Below, piece by piece: positions 35,714 to 43,312 of a DNA stretch of 44,133 nucleotides; position 1 is the stretch's first letter; each line of letters begins with the position of its first letter. This DNA comes from Candidatus Binataceae bacterium. GTDB lineage: Bacteria > Desulfobacterota > Binatia > Binatales > Binataceae. Both the position numbers and the translations under genes were made by a program. The stretch is from the NCBI GenBank assembly GCA_035294265.1, contig DATGLK010000069.1, forward strand, positions 1 through 44,133, read 5' to 3'. Below the pieces are notes generated by a model. The model did not search any database. It was not told where the DNA came from and worked only from the letters and a program-made list of their open reading frames with translations.

Positions 35714-36592
35714 ATGGCGCAGGAGAAATATCCCAGGGTCCTGATCGTAACCGGGGTCGCCGGCTCGGGCCGCTTTACCGCGCTGCGGATGCTGGAGGAT
35801 CTGGGGTTTTACTGCATCGATAATCTACCCGTGGTGCTGATGCCCTATGCGTTGGAGCTGGCCTTGCAATCCGGTCTGCCCCATCTCAAGGGGGTAGCGC
35901 TGGGGATTGACGCTCGGGAGCGATTGTTTTTCCCGCAATGGCCGCGGGTCTTCGCCGAGCAGGAACAGCGCGGCTATCGCCTGGAGGTGCTGTTTCTGGA
36001 CGCCGCCGACGAAGTTTTGCTGCGTCGCTATTCAGAATCGCGCCGCCCTCATCCCTTGGCGGCGGGAGAAGTCAATCCGGCCCAGGGCATCCGGCGCGAG
36101 CGGACCGCCTTGGCCGAGTTACGCGAGCGGGCCACCCGAGTGATCGACACCAGCACGATTAGCGTGCACGAGCTGCGTGAGCTGATCGCGGGTCTGGCCG
36201 TGGATGCACCGCCGGGGTCGCGGATGGCGACTGAGCTGGTCTCCTTTGGCTTCAAGTATGGCATGCCCATCGGTCTGGACATCGTGCAGGATGTTCGTTT
36301 TATCCCCAATCCCTATTTCCGTGACGATCTGCGTGCGCTCAATGGACTGAACGAGCGGGTGAGCGCCTTCGTGCTGGCACAGCCTGCCGCCCAGACTTTT
36401 CTCACCCAATTCGAGGGGTTGTTGCGCAACCTCCTACCGCTCTACGAGCGCGAAGGGCGCAGCTACCTGGCAATCGGAGTAGGTTGTACCGGCGGGCGCC
36501 ATCGCTCGCCGGCGCTGGTGGCCGAACTGGCGCACAAGCTAGGCGAATGGGGCTACAAGCCCAGCGTTCGCCATCAGCATATAGCCTTGTAA
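35714..36592 (+). CDS. rapZ: RapZ-family protein with degenerate Walker A
   Basis: A 292-residue RapZ homologue. The N-terminal kinase-like domain has the family opening VLIVTGVAGSGRFTALRMLEDLGF split as 9-18 and 19-32, followed by CIDNLPV (34-40). The expected P-loop GxSGSGKS reads GVAGSGRF: Lys to Arg20 and Ser to Phe21, confirmed in the DNA (GGC CGC TTT at codons 19-21). The C-terminal domain (about 160-292), which in E. coli binds the small RNA GlmZ, is well kept: SFGFKYGMPIGLDIVQDVRF, NPYFRDDLRALNG, and GIGCTGGRHRSPALVAELA. Thus nucleotide hydrolysis is doubtful, while the RNA/metabolite-binding half looks functional. It is the last gene of the operon. Confidence 0.92.
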   Translation: MAQEKYPRVLIVTGVAGSGRFTALRMLEDLGFYCIDNLPVVLMPYALELALQSGLPHLKGVALGIDARERLFFPQWPRVFAEQEQRGYRLEVLFLDAADEVLLRRYSESRRPHPLAAGEVNPAQGIRRERTALAELRERATRVIDTSTISVHELRELIAGLAVDAPPGSRMATELVSFGFKYGMPIGLDIVQDVRFIPNPYFRDDLRALNGLNERVSAFVLAQPAAQTFLTQFEGLLRNLLPLYEREGRSYLAIGVGCTGGRHRSPALVAELAHKLGEWGYKPSVRHQHIAL

Positions 36593-36622
36593 AACACCCA
36601 TAATACGCCCGTGTGAATTTCC

Positions 36623-37297
36623 TTAGCGGCGCTGGGCCAAAACGAAATTCGCCATCCCTAAAAGATCCCATAATCCGCGCCCATAGAGCTGGCGGTGCAG
36701 CGGGTAGTAGCCAAGATTGAAGAGAATCACCGGCGGCGCCATCAGCATAACTCGCCGCCAATCACGGCGACGCCCCCAGCGTTCGATGCGGTATCCCCCG
36801 GCGGCCAGCCGATCGATAATCGCGCGGATATCGTAGACCCGCACATGGGTGGGATCGTCGTAAAAGTTCAGCACGCCATGGGCAGACGGAAGATTGTAGC
36901 TGCGATAGGAGGGGGTCTCCAAGTAAAACCAGCCCTCGGGCTTGAGTTTGTCCATCAGCCGTTCAATCACGGCCAGACCGTCGTGCAGATGCTCGACAAC
37001 ATGGCTCATGACGACGGCGTCGTAATAGACCGCGGGAATTTCCGCCAAATCGGATCGATCCAGGTCAGTAGCGAAAAACCGATCCATCGCGGCGCTCGCA
37101 CAATTCGGTTGGCGATCCAAGCCGTGATATTCGGCAACATTAAGCCAGCGCCGGGTCAACCCACATGACTGGGTCCCACAGCCAACGTCAAGCAGCGCCA
37201 GTGGCCGTCGCCCGCAGCAACGGGCCAACATCCGCAAACCGAACGGACTCAGCCGGCGGCGTAACAGATTGCCCGTCGGAATTATCAGCTTTGACAA
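36623..37297 (-). CDS. Class I SAM-dependent methyltransferase
   Basis: A 224-residue methyltransferase of the Methyltransf_23 type. SAM motif I is LALLDVGCGTQSCG (about 33-46); YDAVVMSHVVEHLHDGLAVI (about 91-110) and the LKPEGWFYLETPS segment are typical of cyclopropane/ubiquinone-type and glycan methyltransferases. A hydrophobic segment (MLMAPPVILFNLGYY, about 184-198) near the C-terminus suggests membrane association. It is divergent from the glycosyltransferase at 37364 with 66 bases between, where a shared promoter would lie. It probably modifies a surface glycan or its lipid carrier (inference from context). Confidence 0.78.
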   Translation of the reverse strand: MSKLIIPTGNLLRRRLSPFGLRMLARCCGRRPLALLDVGCGTQSCGLTRRWLNVAEYHGLDRQPNCASAAMDRFFATDLDRSDLAEIPAVYYDAVVMSHVVEHLHDGLAVIERLMDKLKPEGWFYLETPSYRSYNLPSAHGVLNFYDDPTHVRVYDIRAIIDRLAAGGYRIERWGRRRDWRRVMLMAPPVILFNLGYYPLHRQLYGRGLWDLLGMANFVLAQRR

Positions 37298-37363
37298 TTC
37301 GGCTACTTGCCTTGGCGGTCAAGAGGTCGCTTAATCGACCAATCCATCGAACCTTCTTGAGCA

Positions 37364-38743
37364 ATGGCAGCTCAAAGCCCCAGCATCACGGCGCGCGAAA
37401 GGCACCGCCCCCGCCTGGTCCTGATCGCCTCGCGCGATCTGTTCGAGCCCGGGATCCCCACGGTCTGCGCCCTGATGACCCGCGCGACCTGGCTGTGCCG
37501 CTTCTATCAGGTACATCTGGTCTCGCTGAATACGACCAAGGCCGCGCCCGCTTGCGCGCCGGTGCCCTTCGCCAGTCTGACCCTGGTTCCGCCCGCCACG
37601 CTTTTGCGCATGGTCGTTAATTGCGCACGCGCGCGGCTCGCGGGACAACCGATGCAGGAATGCTTTCATGGCAATCGCGTGGCGAGAGAGCGGGTCGGCC
37701 AACTGCTGGACTGGCTGATGCCCGACGTGATCATGCTTGATACCTTTCGCGCGCTTGCCTTTTTGCCCGCACGTTGGCGTGGGCGCGGCGCGCAGATTCT
37801 GGATCTTCACGACCTCCTCTCGGAGCGCTATCGTCGATTTTTAGAATCCCGGACCAGCGCCAATTTTTACGGCAAGGCGCTGGAATCGCATTGGGCGCCG
37901 TGGAGCGCTGTCGCCAACTGGCTCGCGCGCCCAATCCTGAGCCATGAGGCACGCGCACTAGCGCGGCGCGAAGCCATCGCGCCCTCGCAGTTTCGCGCGG
38001 TCACCCTGTGCTCGCCTCAGGAAGCCGAGGCGTTGCGCCGGCGCACCGGCGCCAGCAACATCCGGGCGATCCGACAGATGCTGGCCGAACTGGATTTGGA
38101 ACAACCCGTGGCCCCACCCGATTTCGCCGCACACAGCGCTTACTTCGTGGGGATTCATCGCTATCCGCCCAATCTTGCGGCGTTGCGCCTGCTGCTCGAC
38201 GAGATCCTGCCCGAAATCGCGCGGCACCATCCTGATTTTGTGCTGCATGTCGTGGGCAACGGCCTACCCCCCGAACTGGCGCATGCGCACGCGCGCAATC
38301 CCAACCTCCGCTTCGAGGGTTTTGTCGCCGATTTGAAACAGCATCTGCGCGCGATCCCGCTTTTGATCGCTCCCTTCGTCTCGGGCAGCGGAATCAAGAC
38401 CAAAGTGGTTGAAGCGATGGCATGGGGCAAGGCGGTGGTGTCCAACGAAATTGGCTTCGAAGGACTGGAGCCGCGGCCCGATCACGAAGCCTTTCTGGCC
38501 GGTGACAGCGCGTCTTTCGCCAGCGCCACGCTGCGCGCGCTGGCCCATCCCAAGCGCACCGCGGCGATCGCCGCGCGCGGCTGCGCCATGGTGCGCGAAA
38601 TGTACAACTGCGAGCGGCTGCTTGCGCAATGGCACGACCTGATCGAAACTGCGCGCCTGCCGCCGTCCACTCAACCCTCGCCGCAAGCTGCCTCGCCTTC
38701 GTCTCGACCCGGCTGGGGCAGAAACACGAACATGTTGGCATAG
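37364..38743 (+). CDS. GT4-type glycosyltransferase
   Basis: A 459-residue GT-B fold sugar transferase. The N-terminal half begins RPRLVLIASRDLFEPGIPTV; the C-terminal donor domain (about 260-420) has YFVGIHRYPPNLAALR, VVGNGLPPEL, LRFEGFVADLKQHL and the conserved PFVSGSGIKTKVVEAMAWGKAVVSN loop. The last 30 residues are Ser/Pro-rich and overlap the 3' end of the convergent FkbM gene by 73 bases. It probably adds a sugar to the LPS or O-antigen made by this cluster. Confidence 0.83.
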   Translation: MAAQSPSITARERHRPRLVLIASRDLFEPGIPTVCALMTRATWLCRFYQVHLVSLNTTKAAPACAPVPFASLTLVPPATLLRMVVNCARARLAGQPMQECFHGNRVARERVGQLLDWLMPDVIMLDTFRALAFLPARWRGRGAQILDLHDLLSERYRRFLESRTSANFYGKALESHWAPWSAVANWLARPILSHEARALARREAIAPSQFRAVTLCSPQEAEALRRRTGASNIRAIRQMLAELDLEQPVAPPDFAAHSAYFVGIHRYPPNLAALRLLLDEILPEIARHHPDFVLHVVGNGLPPELAHAHARNPNLRFEGFVADLKQHLRAIPLLIAPFVSGSGIKTKVVEAMAWGKAVVSNEIGFEGLEPRPDHEAFLAGDSASFASATLRALAHPKRTAAIAARGCAMVREMYNCERLLAQWHDLIETARLPPSTQPSPQAASPSSRPGWGRNTNMLA

Positions 38744-39453
38744 CCGCGGCCGAGCACACGCTGTTCGAGCGCGGGATCGAACAGCTCCAGCGCGCGCAAT
38801 GCACCGCCCGCGCCCAGCAGAAAACCGCGGTACCCGCTGCGGGCGAGAAAGGCGAAGCGCGTTGCAATGGGTTCGCGCGCGTGGCGCTGCTCGATTTCAA
38901 CCAGCAACACCGGCCGCGCTTGCGCCATCAGCAGGCGCGCGCCGCGCATAACTTCCAGCTCGTGCCCTTCAACATCGCACTTGATGAAAGTCGGGCGCCC
39001 CAGGCCGTTCAGCAAACTGTCCAGTCGCTGGCAGCGGACTTCGAGGGCGGCGCTAAGACTGTGGCGATGGATATCCTCCAGCGAGCCCAACGCATCGCGC
39101 AGCCGGCCGTTGGACTGCGCGGGAACGCGCATGGTCGCCCAGCCCTCGCGCGAGGACAAGGCCACGGAATGCAGCACCACGCGTGAATCGCGCGCAAAAT
39201 TGGCGCGCAGCGCGGCCAGATTTTGCGGCAAGGGCTCGAAGGCATGTACGCAGCCGGTACGACCCACCAAAGCGGCCAGATAGCCGGTGAAGAGGCCACG
39301 ACGAGCCCCGATATCGATCACCGTATCGCCCTTACGCACATACTTTCGCATCACCGCCATCTCGGCCGCGCGACCCAGTCGATACTTGAGCAGGCGCAGC
39401 TTCAGGGCCAGGGTCGGAACGCGATCATCAAGCACGGCGAGCAATGCATTCAT
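38671..39453 (-). CDS. FkbM-family SAM methyltransferase
   Basis: A 260-residue methyltransferase of the FkbM type, likely O-methylating a sugar in the surface polysaccharide. Motif I is DTVIDIGARRGLFTGYLAAL, followed by VHAFEPLPQNLAALRANF, then FIKCDVEGHELEVMRGA, the family signature. ATG 39453 overlaps the stop of the upstream GT9 gene as ATGA, so the two are coupled. A longer open frame to 40323 exists, but its first 290 residues are a shadow of the GT9 gene. The motif I glycine pattern is GARRG, with Arg at positions usually small, a mild departure. Confidence 0.85.
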   Translation of the reverse strand: MNALLAVLDDRVPTLALKLRLLKYRLGRAAEMAVMRKYVRKGDTVIDIGARRGLFTGYLAALVGRTGCVHAFEPLPQNLAALRANFARDSRVVLHSVALSSREGWATMRVPAQSNGRLRDALGSLEDIHRHSLSAALEVRCQRLDSLLNGLGRPTFIKCDVEGHELEVMRGARLLMAQARPVLLVEIEQRHAREPIATRFAFLARSGYRGFLLGAGGALRALELFDPALEQRVLGRGYANMFVFLPQPGRDEGEAACGEG

Positions 39454-40700
39454 GGGTCGAGCACCGAGCGGCGGGCGCTGATCGCGCGCAAGTCGGGGAC
39501 ATGGGCAAATTTTCCCCGCCATGGCGGGCCGCCACCTGACGCATCGGGCGCCGGCGAGCGCAGCTTGCGTAGCGCCGCGCCAATTACTTCTGCAACGCCA
39601 ATCTCGGTCAGGCAGCGCTGATGGGCACAGCTGGTGCGATTGCAGGAATGGCACTCCACCCAGCGTTTGAGCACGGTATGCGCCGAACCCCACGGATGCC
39701 AGGTACCGTGCAGATCGGCGAAATGGAACACGGCCACGCAAGGCGTGCCCACTGCTGCGGCCAGATGCTGCAGGCCGGAGTCGTTGCAAATCAGCAAGCT
39801 CATATGCTTGAGCGCGGCTGCACTTTCCAGCAACGAGCACCGCCCGGCAAGGTTGAGCGCGCCCGCACCGATAGCCTCCGCTACCGCCCGCCCCAACTCG
39901 GCTTCTTCCGCACTCCCCAGCACGACCACTCCGTAGCCGACCTTGGACAATTCGCGTCCCACCGCCGCAAAGCGCGCCGCCGGCCAGCGTTTGAGCGCGA
40001 CCAAGGCGCCGGGTGCGAGCGCCACCAGCGGCAGACCCTCCAAACCCGCTTGCTCCAGCCAACCACAAACGGCGCGGTGATGTTGCGAACGCACCGGCAG
40101 GGGAAAGCGAGGCGTGCCAATTCCGACCCCAGCGTGGGCCAGCACCGCGAGCAGGCGCTGGGACTGATTGGGAAAATTCAAGAACTCCGATTGCGCGGCC
40201 ATTGCCCAGCGAATTTTCGCCAGCCCAAAGCCACCAGCCCACCGCGGCCGCGCCAGCCGCGCCAGCGCGATCGCCAACAATACTTGACGCAAGGTGTAAT
40301 GATGACGCGGGAGATGAAACCACAAGTCGAACCGACGCCGGCGCAGCGCCACAATCATACCAATCAGCGTTCGGGCATTTTGGGTAACGTCGGGCGGATA
40401 GACCATGAATTCATCGATCCAACCCGCCCCCTCCAAAAGCCGCCAGCTTTCGGCCTTACGCGTGCGCTCGGGCCAAGTCAGCAGGCACAGGCGGGCGCCG
40501 GGATAAGCCTTGCGGATAGCGTCGAGGGCAGGCAAGCCTACTACGAAGTCGCCCACTCCGGCGGGGTAACAGACACAGATGGTGTTGACGGAGGCGGGGT
40601 GACGACGGGGCCACAGCGATCGGGCCAAAAGCCAAAGCCCGCCATTGGCCAGCAGGTATAGTAGCCGGATGCAGGCGGCGATTTGTCGCCGCGGTTTCAT
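39450..40700 (-). CDS. Glycosyltransferase family 9 (heptosyltransferase-like)
   Basis: A 416-residue GT-B enzyme of the ADP-heptose:LPS heptosyltransferase family. The N-terminus has TICVCYPAGVGDFVVGLPAL (about 40-59); the C-terminal donor-binding region has LLICNDSGLQHLAAAVGTP and a cysteine-rich CHSCNRTSCAHQRCL that is typical for GT9 proteins. The final 45 residues (after AALRKLRSP) are an extra, Pro/Gly-rich tail. ADP-heptose donor is consistent with hldE close by. It overlaps the Wzz-like gene upstream (ATGA) and FkbM downstream (ATGA), so the three form a tightly coupled block. Confidence 0.85.
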   Translation of the reverse strand: MKPRRQIAACIRLLYLLANGGLWLLARSLWPRRHPASVNTICVCYPAGVGDFVVGLPALDAIRKAYPGARLCLLTWPERTRKAESWRLLEGAGWIDEFMVYPPDVTQNARTLIGMIVALRRRRFDLWFHLPRHHYTLRQVLLAIALARLARPRWAGGFGLAKIRWAMAAQSEFLNFPNQSQRLLAVLAHAGVGIGTPRFPLPVRSQHHRAVCGWLEQAGLEGLPLVALAPGALVALKRWPAARFAAVGRELSKVGYGVVVLGSAEEAELGRAVAEAIGAGALNLAGRCSLLESAAALKHMSLLICNDSGLQHLAAAVGTPCVAVFHFADLHGTWHPWGSAHTVLKRWVECHSCNRTSCAHQRCLTEIGVAEVIGAALRKLRSPAPDASGGGPPWRGKFAHVPDLRAISARRSVLDP

Positions 40701-41647
40701 GCCAATGAGTGGCCGTTGGCGCTTAGAGAAAGCTCTTGGCGCAGGAGAGCGCGCGTTAGCAAAATGGCGGCGGCAGTCAACAGAGCAAGCAGTCCAGCCG
40801 CCACCGTATCGACACCGCGACGTGGACGAACAGGGGAATCCGGCGCGACTGGAGCCTCCAGCACCCGGAAGGCGAAATTAGCTTCGGCCTGAGCCAACTC
40901 CTGGCGCTGGATCTGGGCCGCTATCAACTCCTCAATCTGATTGAGCAATAAGGGGTCCACCGCGCCGGTGGCATCGCCCTGCAACACCGTGACCGCGGTA
41001 CGTGCCTCGTCGGCCTGCTCGCGGCTCAACTTCATCCGCAAATCGTCGATGTAATAGCCTAGGATGCGCTCGGCGTCGGCCACGCTGAGGTCGTCGTAAG
41101 TGATGGTCAGGTTGCGGGTCTTGAGTGAATAGTCGCAGCTTAACCGCCGGCTCATCAGCTTGTATAGCCGGTACTGGTCATGCCAGCTCAAGCTCGACGG
41201 TCGGCCATTTTTTGCCCCATTCCCACCGGCGAGCAGATGGCCGGTCAGATGATGTTTATGGATCAATGCGCTGGTGAACTCATAGCTTTGCAAGATGGCG
41301 ATGTATTCTTCGGCGTCGGCGGAATTGTCCGAACTGCCACGACCCTCCAAACCCATCAGGGCGGTCAATTGCGCCGAGGCCTGGCTGCCCAGCGCCGCGC
41401 GATCCAGCGGCCGCAGCACCGCGGTGGCCCGATACTGCCGGGCAATCGCGAAGGAAGTGACAAACCAACTCACCAGCATCGCCAACCCTGCCGTCAGGCT
41501 TAGCGCGCGCCAATGGCGCGCGAGGTAGATCAGATGGGGGCGTAGGTCAAGCGTTACTTCGTTTAGCGGGGTCGCCAAGCTCGGCGCAGGGGCAGCGCTC
41601 AGATGCGCGGGTTGGGCGCGCGCGGTCTCCTTAACATGTTGGCTCAT
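40697..41647 (-). CDS. Wzz-type polysaccharide chain-length determinant protein
   Basis: A 316-residue inner-membrane protein with the PCP/Wzz plan: a cytosolic N-terminus, helix 1 (about 50-70), a periplasmic helical domain (about 75-280) and helix 2 (about 283-303) preceded by the Pro-rich EAPVAPDSPVRPRRG. The periplasmic domain has two heptad-rich regions (for example LNQIEELIAAQIQRQELAQA). It has no cytosolic tyrosine kinase domain, so it resembles O-antigen Wzz rather than capsule Wzc. Coupled to GT9 by ATGA overlap. It probably controls polymer length in this cluster, although no polymerase (wzy) is visible in the window. Confidence 0.8.
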   Translation of the reverse strand: MSQHVKETARAQPAHLSAAPAPSLATPLNEVTLDLRPHLIYLARHWRALSLTAGLAMLVSWFVTSFAIARQYRATAVLRPLDRAALGSQASAQLTALMGLEGRGSSDNSADAEEYIAILQSYEFTSALIHKHHLTGHLLAGGNGAKNGRPSSLSWHDQYRLYKLMSRRLSCDYSLKTRNLTITYDDLSVADAERILGYYIDDLRMKLSREQADEARTAVTVLQGDATGAVDPLLLNQIEELIAAQIQRQELAQAEANFAFRVLEAPVAPDSPVRPRRGVDTVAAGLLALLTAAAILLTRALLRQELSLSANGHSLA

Positions 41648-41748
41648 GAACGTTAGGTCAGAAATCAGCGATTTGAGAAAAAATCGCGCGGCGCACTAGC
41701 GCCGCATCGGCCAGAGGAAAAGAAGGCTAAAAACTTGCGGTCTGACGG

Positions 41749-43242
41749 TCAGCCCGTGGCGCGGCTCAGTCGCGCCACCGTGTTGCTGGTGGCGCGGCCA
41801 TCCAACAGCGGCGCCAGCACCACGCGGCCGCCGTAGCTTTCGACAAACTGAGCACCGTCGAGAACTTGGCCGCGGTAATCTTCCCCCTTGACCAGCACAT
41901 CGGGGCGCACCAGGCGAATGATGCCCTCGGCCCGCGGATGATCGAACAAAATGACGTAGTCAACGGCGGCGAGTGCCGCCAACAGGCGCGCCCGATCCAG
42001 TTCAGGATAAACCGGCCGGCCGGGTCCTTTGAGCTGCGCCACACTGCTGTCGCCATTGAGCCCCACGACCAGCAGGTCGCCCTGCGCGCGGGCGAATTCC
42101 AGCAATTCGACGTGCCCAGCGTGAAGCAGATCAAAGCAGCCGTTGGTAAAGCAGATGCGCTGGCCAGAGCGTCGATGCTGCTCCAGGCGCGGCGCCAGCT
42201 CCTCGAAGCCCACGATCTTGTGGACCGAGGTCTGGTGGTTGAAGTGCAGGGCCCGTTCGATATCCGCACGCGATATGATTGTCGCGCCTTGGCGCGACAC
42301 CTGCACCCCGGCCGCCACGTTGGCAATCCGGGCGGCGTTAAGAGCGCCGCCACCGCCGACCATCAGCAGGCCAAACACCGTCAGCACCACGTCGCCCGCC
42401 CCCACCACGTCGTAGACCTCGCGCGGCTGAGTGGTGATATGGCCACCTTCACCGGTGCGCGTGCCGATATACATGCCATCGCGATCCAAGGTGATAAGGC
42501 AGCAGTCCAGCTCCAACTGCTCGATCAAGCGTGCCGCTGCTTGCGGCCATGCCGCAGGTCTGGATAAGTCCAGTCCGGTAGCACGCTGCGCCTCGAAGCG
42601 ATTGGGAGTAAGCGCAGTGGCCCCACGATAGATGGAAAGGTCGTCACTCAGCCGAGGATCAACGATCACCGGCTTGCCCGCACGCCGGCCGCCGTCAATC
42701 AGAGCGCGCAGCAGCGCGGGGGTCAGCAGTCCCTTGTTGAGATCCGACACCAGCGCGCCGTCCATGGCGGCGATCTCGGCCTGGAGTAGTTCCAACAGGC
42801 GCGCCTCAATCGCCGGTTCAATGGGACGAACGTCTTCGCTGTCCACTCGAAGTAGTTGCTGCGTGGCGCGCTGAGCCGACATTACCCACCCCAGCATTCG
42901 CTCCTTAACGATGGTGGGTCGGCGCCGATCCTGCAGCACCGAGCGGGTGTCAACGCCTAAGTCCTGGAGGGTTTCGACAATCAGACTGCCATTAAGATCT
43001 TCACCGGTCAGACTGAGCAGCGCGGGCTTGGCGCCCAACGAAACCAAGTTGGCGCACACAAAGGCGGCGTTACCAGGCCGCTCCTCGCGCCGCTCCACGC
43101 GCAGGACGGGAATGGGGGCTTCGGGCGAGATCCGTTCGACGCTGCCCCACAGGTAGCGATCCAGCACGCTTTCGCCCACGACCAGCAGACGCAGCGGCTG
43201 GACCGCGGGCAGGGCAATCCCGCTGCTCATAGCGCTATACAC
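41749..43242 (-). CDS. hldE: Bifunctional heptose 7-phosphate kinase / heptose 1-phosphate adenylyltransferase
   Basis: A 497-residue HldE. The N-terminal PfkB-type sugar kinase (about 15-335) has VVGESVLDRYLWGSVERISPE, the substrate loop PGNAAFVCANL, and GAGD at 281-284; the usual DVTGAGD is DVVGAGD. The C-terminal nucleotidyltransferase (364-497) has FTNGCFDLLHAGH with HAGH at 374-377 and the RPDVLVKGEDY motif. It makes ADP-activated heptose for the inner core. MYSAMSSG gives two possible ATGs (43242 and 43230). gmhA, gmhB and hldD are not in the window. Confidence 0.93.
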   Translation of the reverse strand: MYSAMSSGIALPAVQPLRLLVVGESVLDRYLWGSVERISPEAPIPVLRVERREERPGNAAFVCANLVSLGAKPALLSLTGEDLNGSLIVETLQDLGVDTRSVLQDRRRPTIVKERMLGWVMSAQRATQQLLRVDSEDVRPIEPAIEARLLELLQAEIAAMDGALVSDLNKGLLTPALLRALIDGGRRAGKPVIVDPRLSDDLSIYRGATALTPNRFEAQRATGLDLSRPAAWPQAAARLIEQLELDCCLITLDRDGMYIGTRTGEGGHITTQPREVYDVVGAGDVVLTVFGLLMVGGGGALNAARIANVAAGVQVSRQGATIISRADIERALHFNHQTSVHKIVGFEELAPRLEQHRRSGQRICFTNGCFDLLHAGHVELLEFARAQGDLLVVGLNGDSSVAQLKGPGRPVYPELDRARLLAALAAVDYVILFDHPRAEGIIRLVRPDVLVKGEDYRGQVLDGAQFVESYGGRVVLAPLLDGRATSNTVARLSRATG

Positions 43243-43312
43243 CGCGCTGCGGCGACCATTGCTCTACAATGAGCGACCTTAAAAGCACGCGCAAGGGCGT
43301 TTGTGCCGCATC

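Noticed and set aside
39454-40323. 290-residue N-terminal extension of the FkbM gene
   Set aside because: It is the out-of-frame reading of the GT9 gene; ATG 39453 with the ATGA overlap is the better start.
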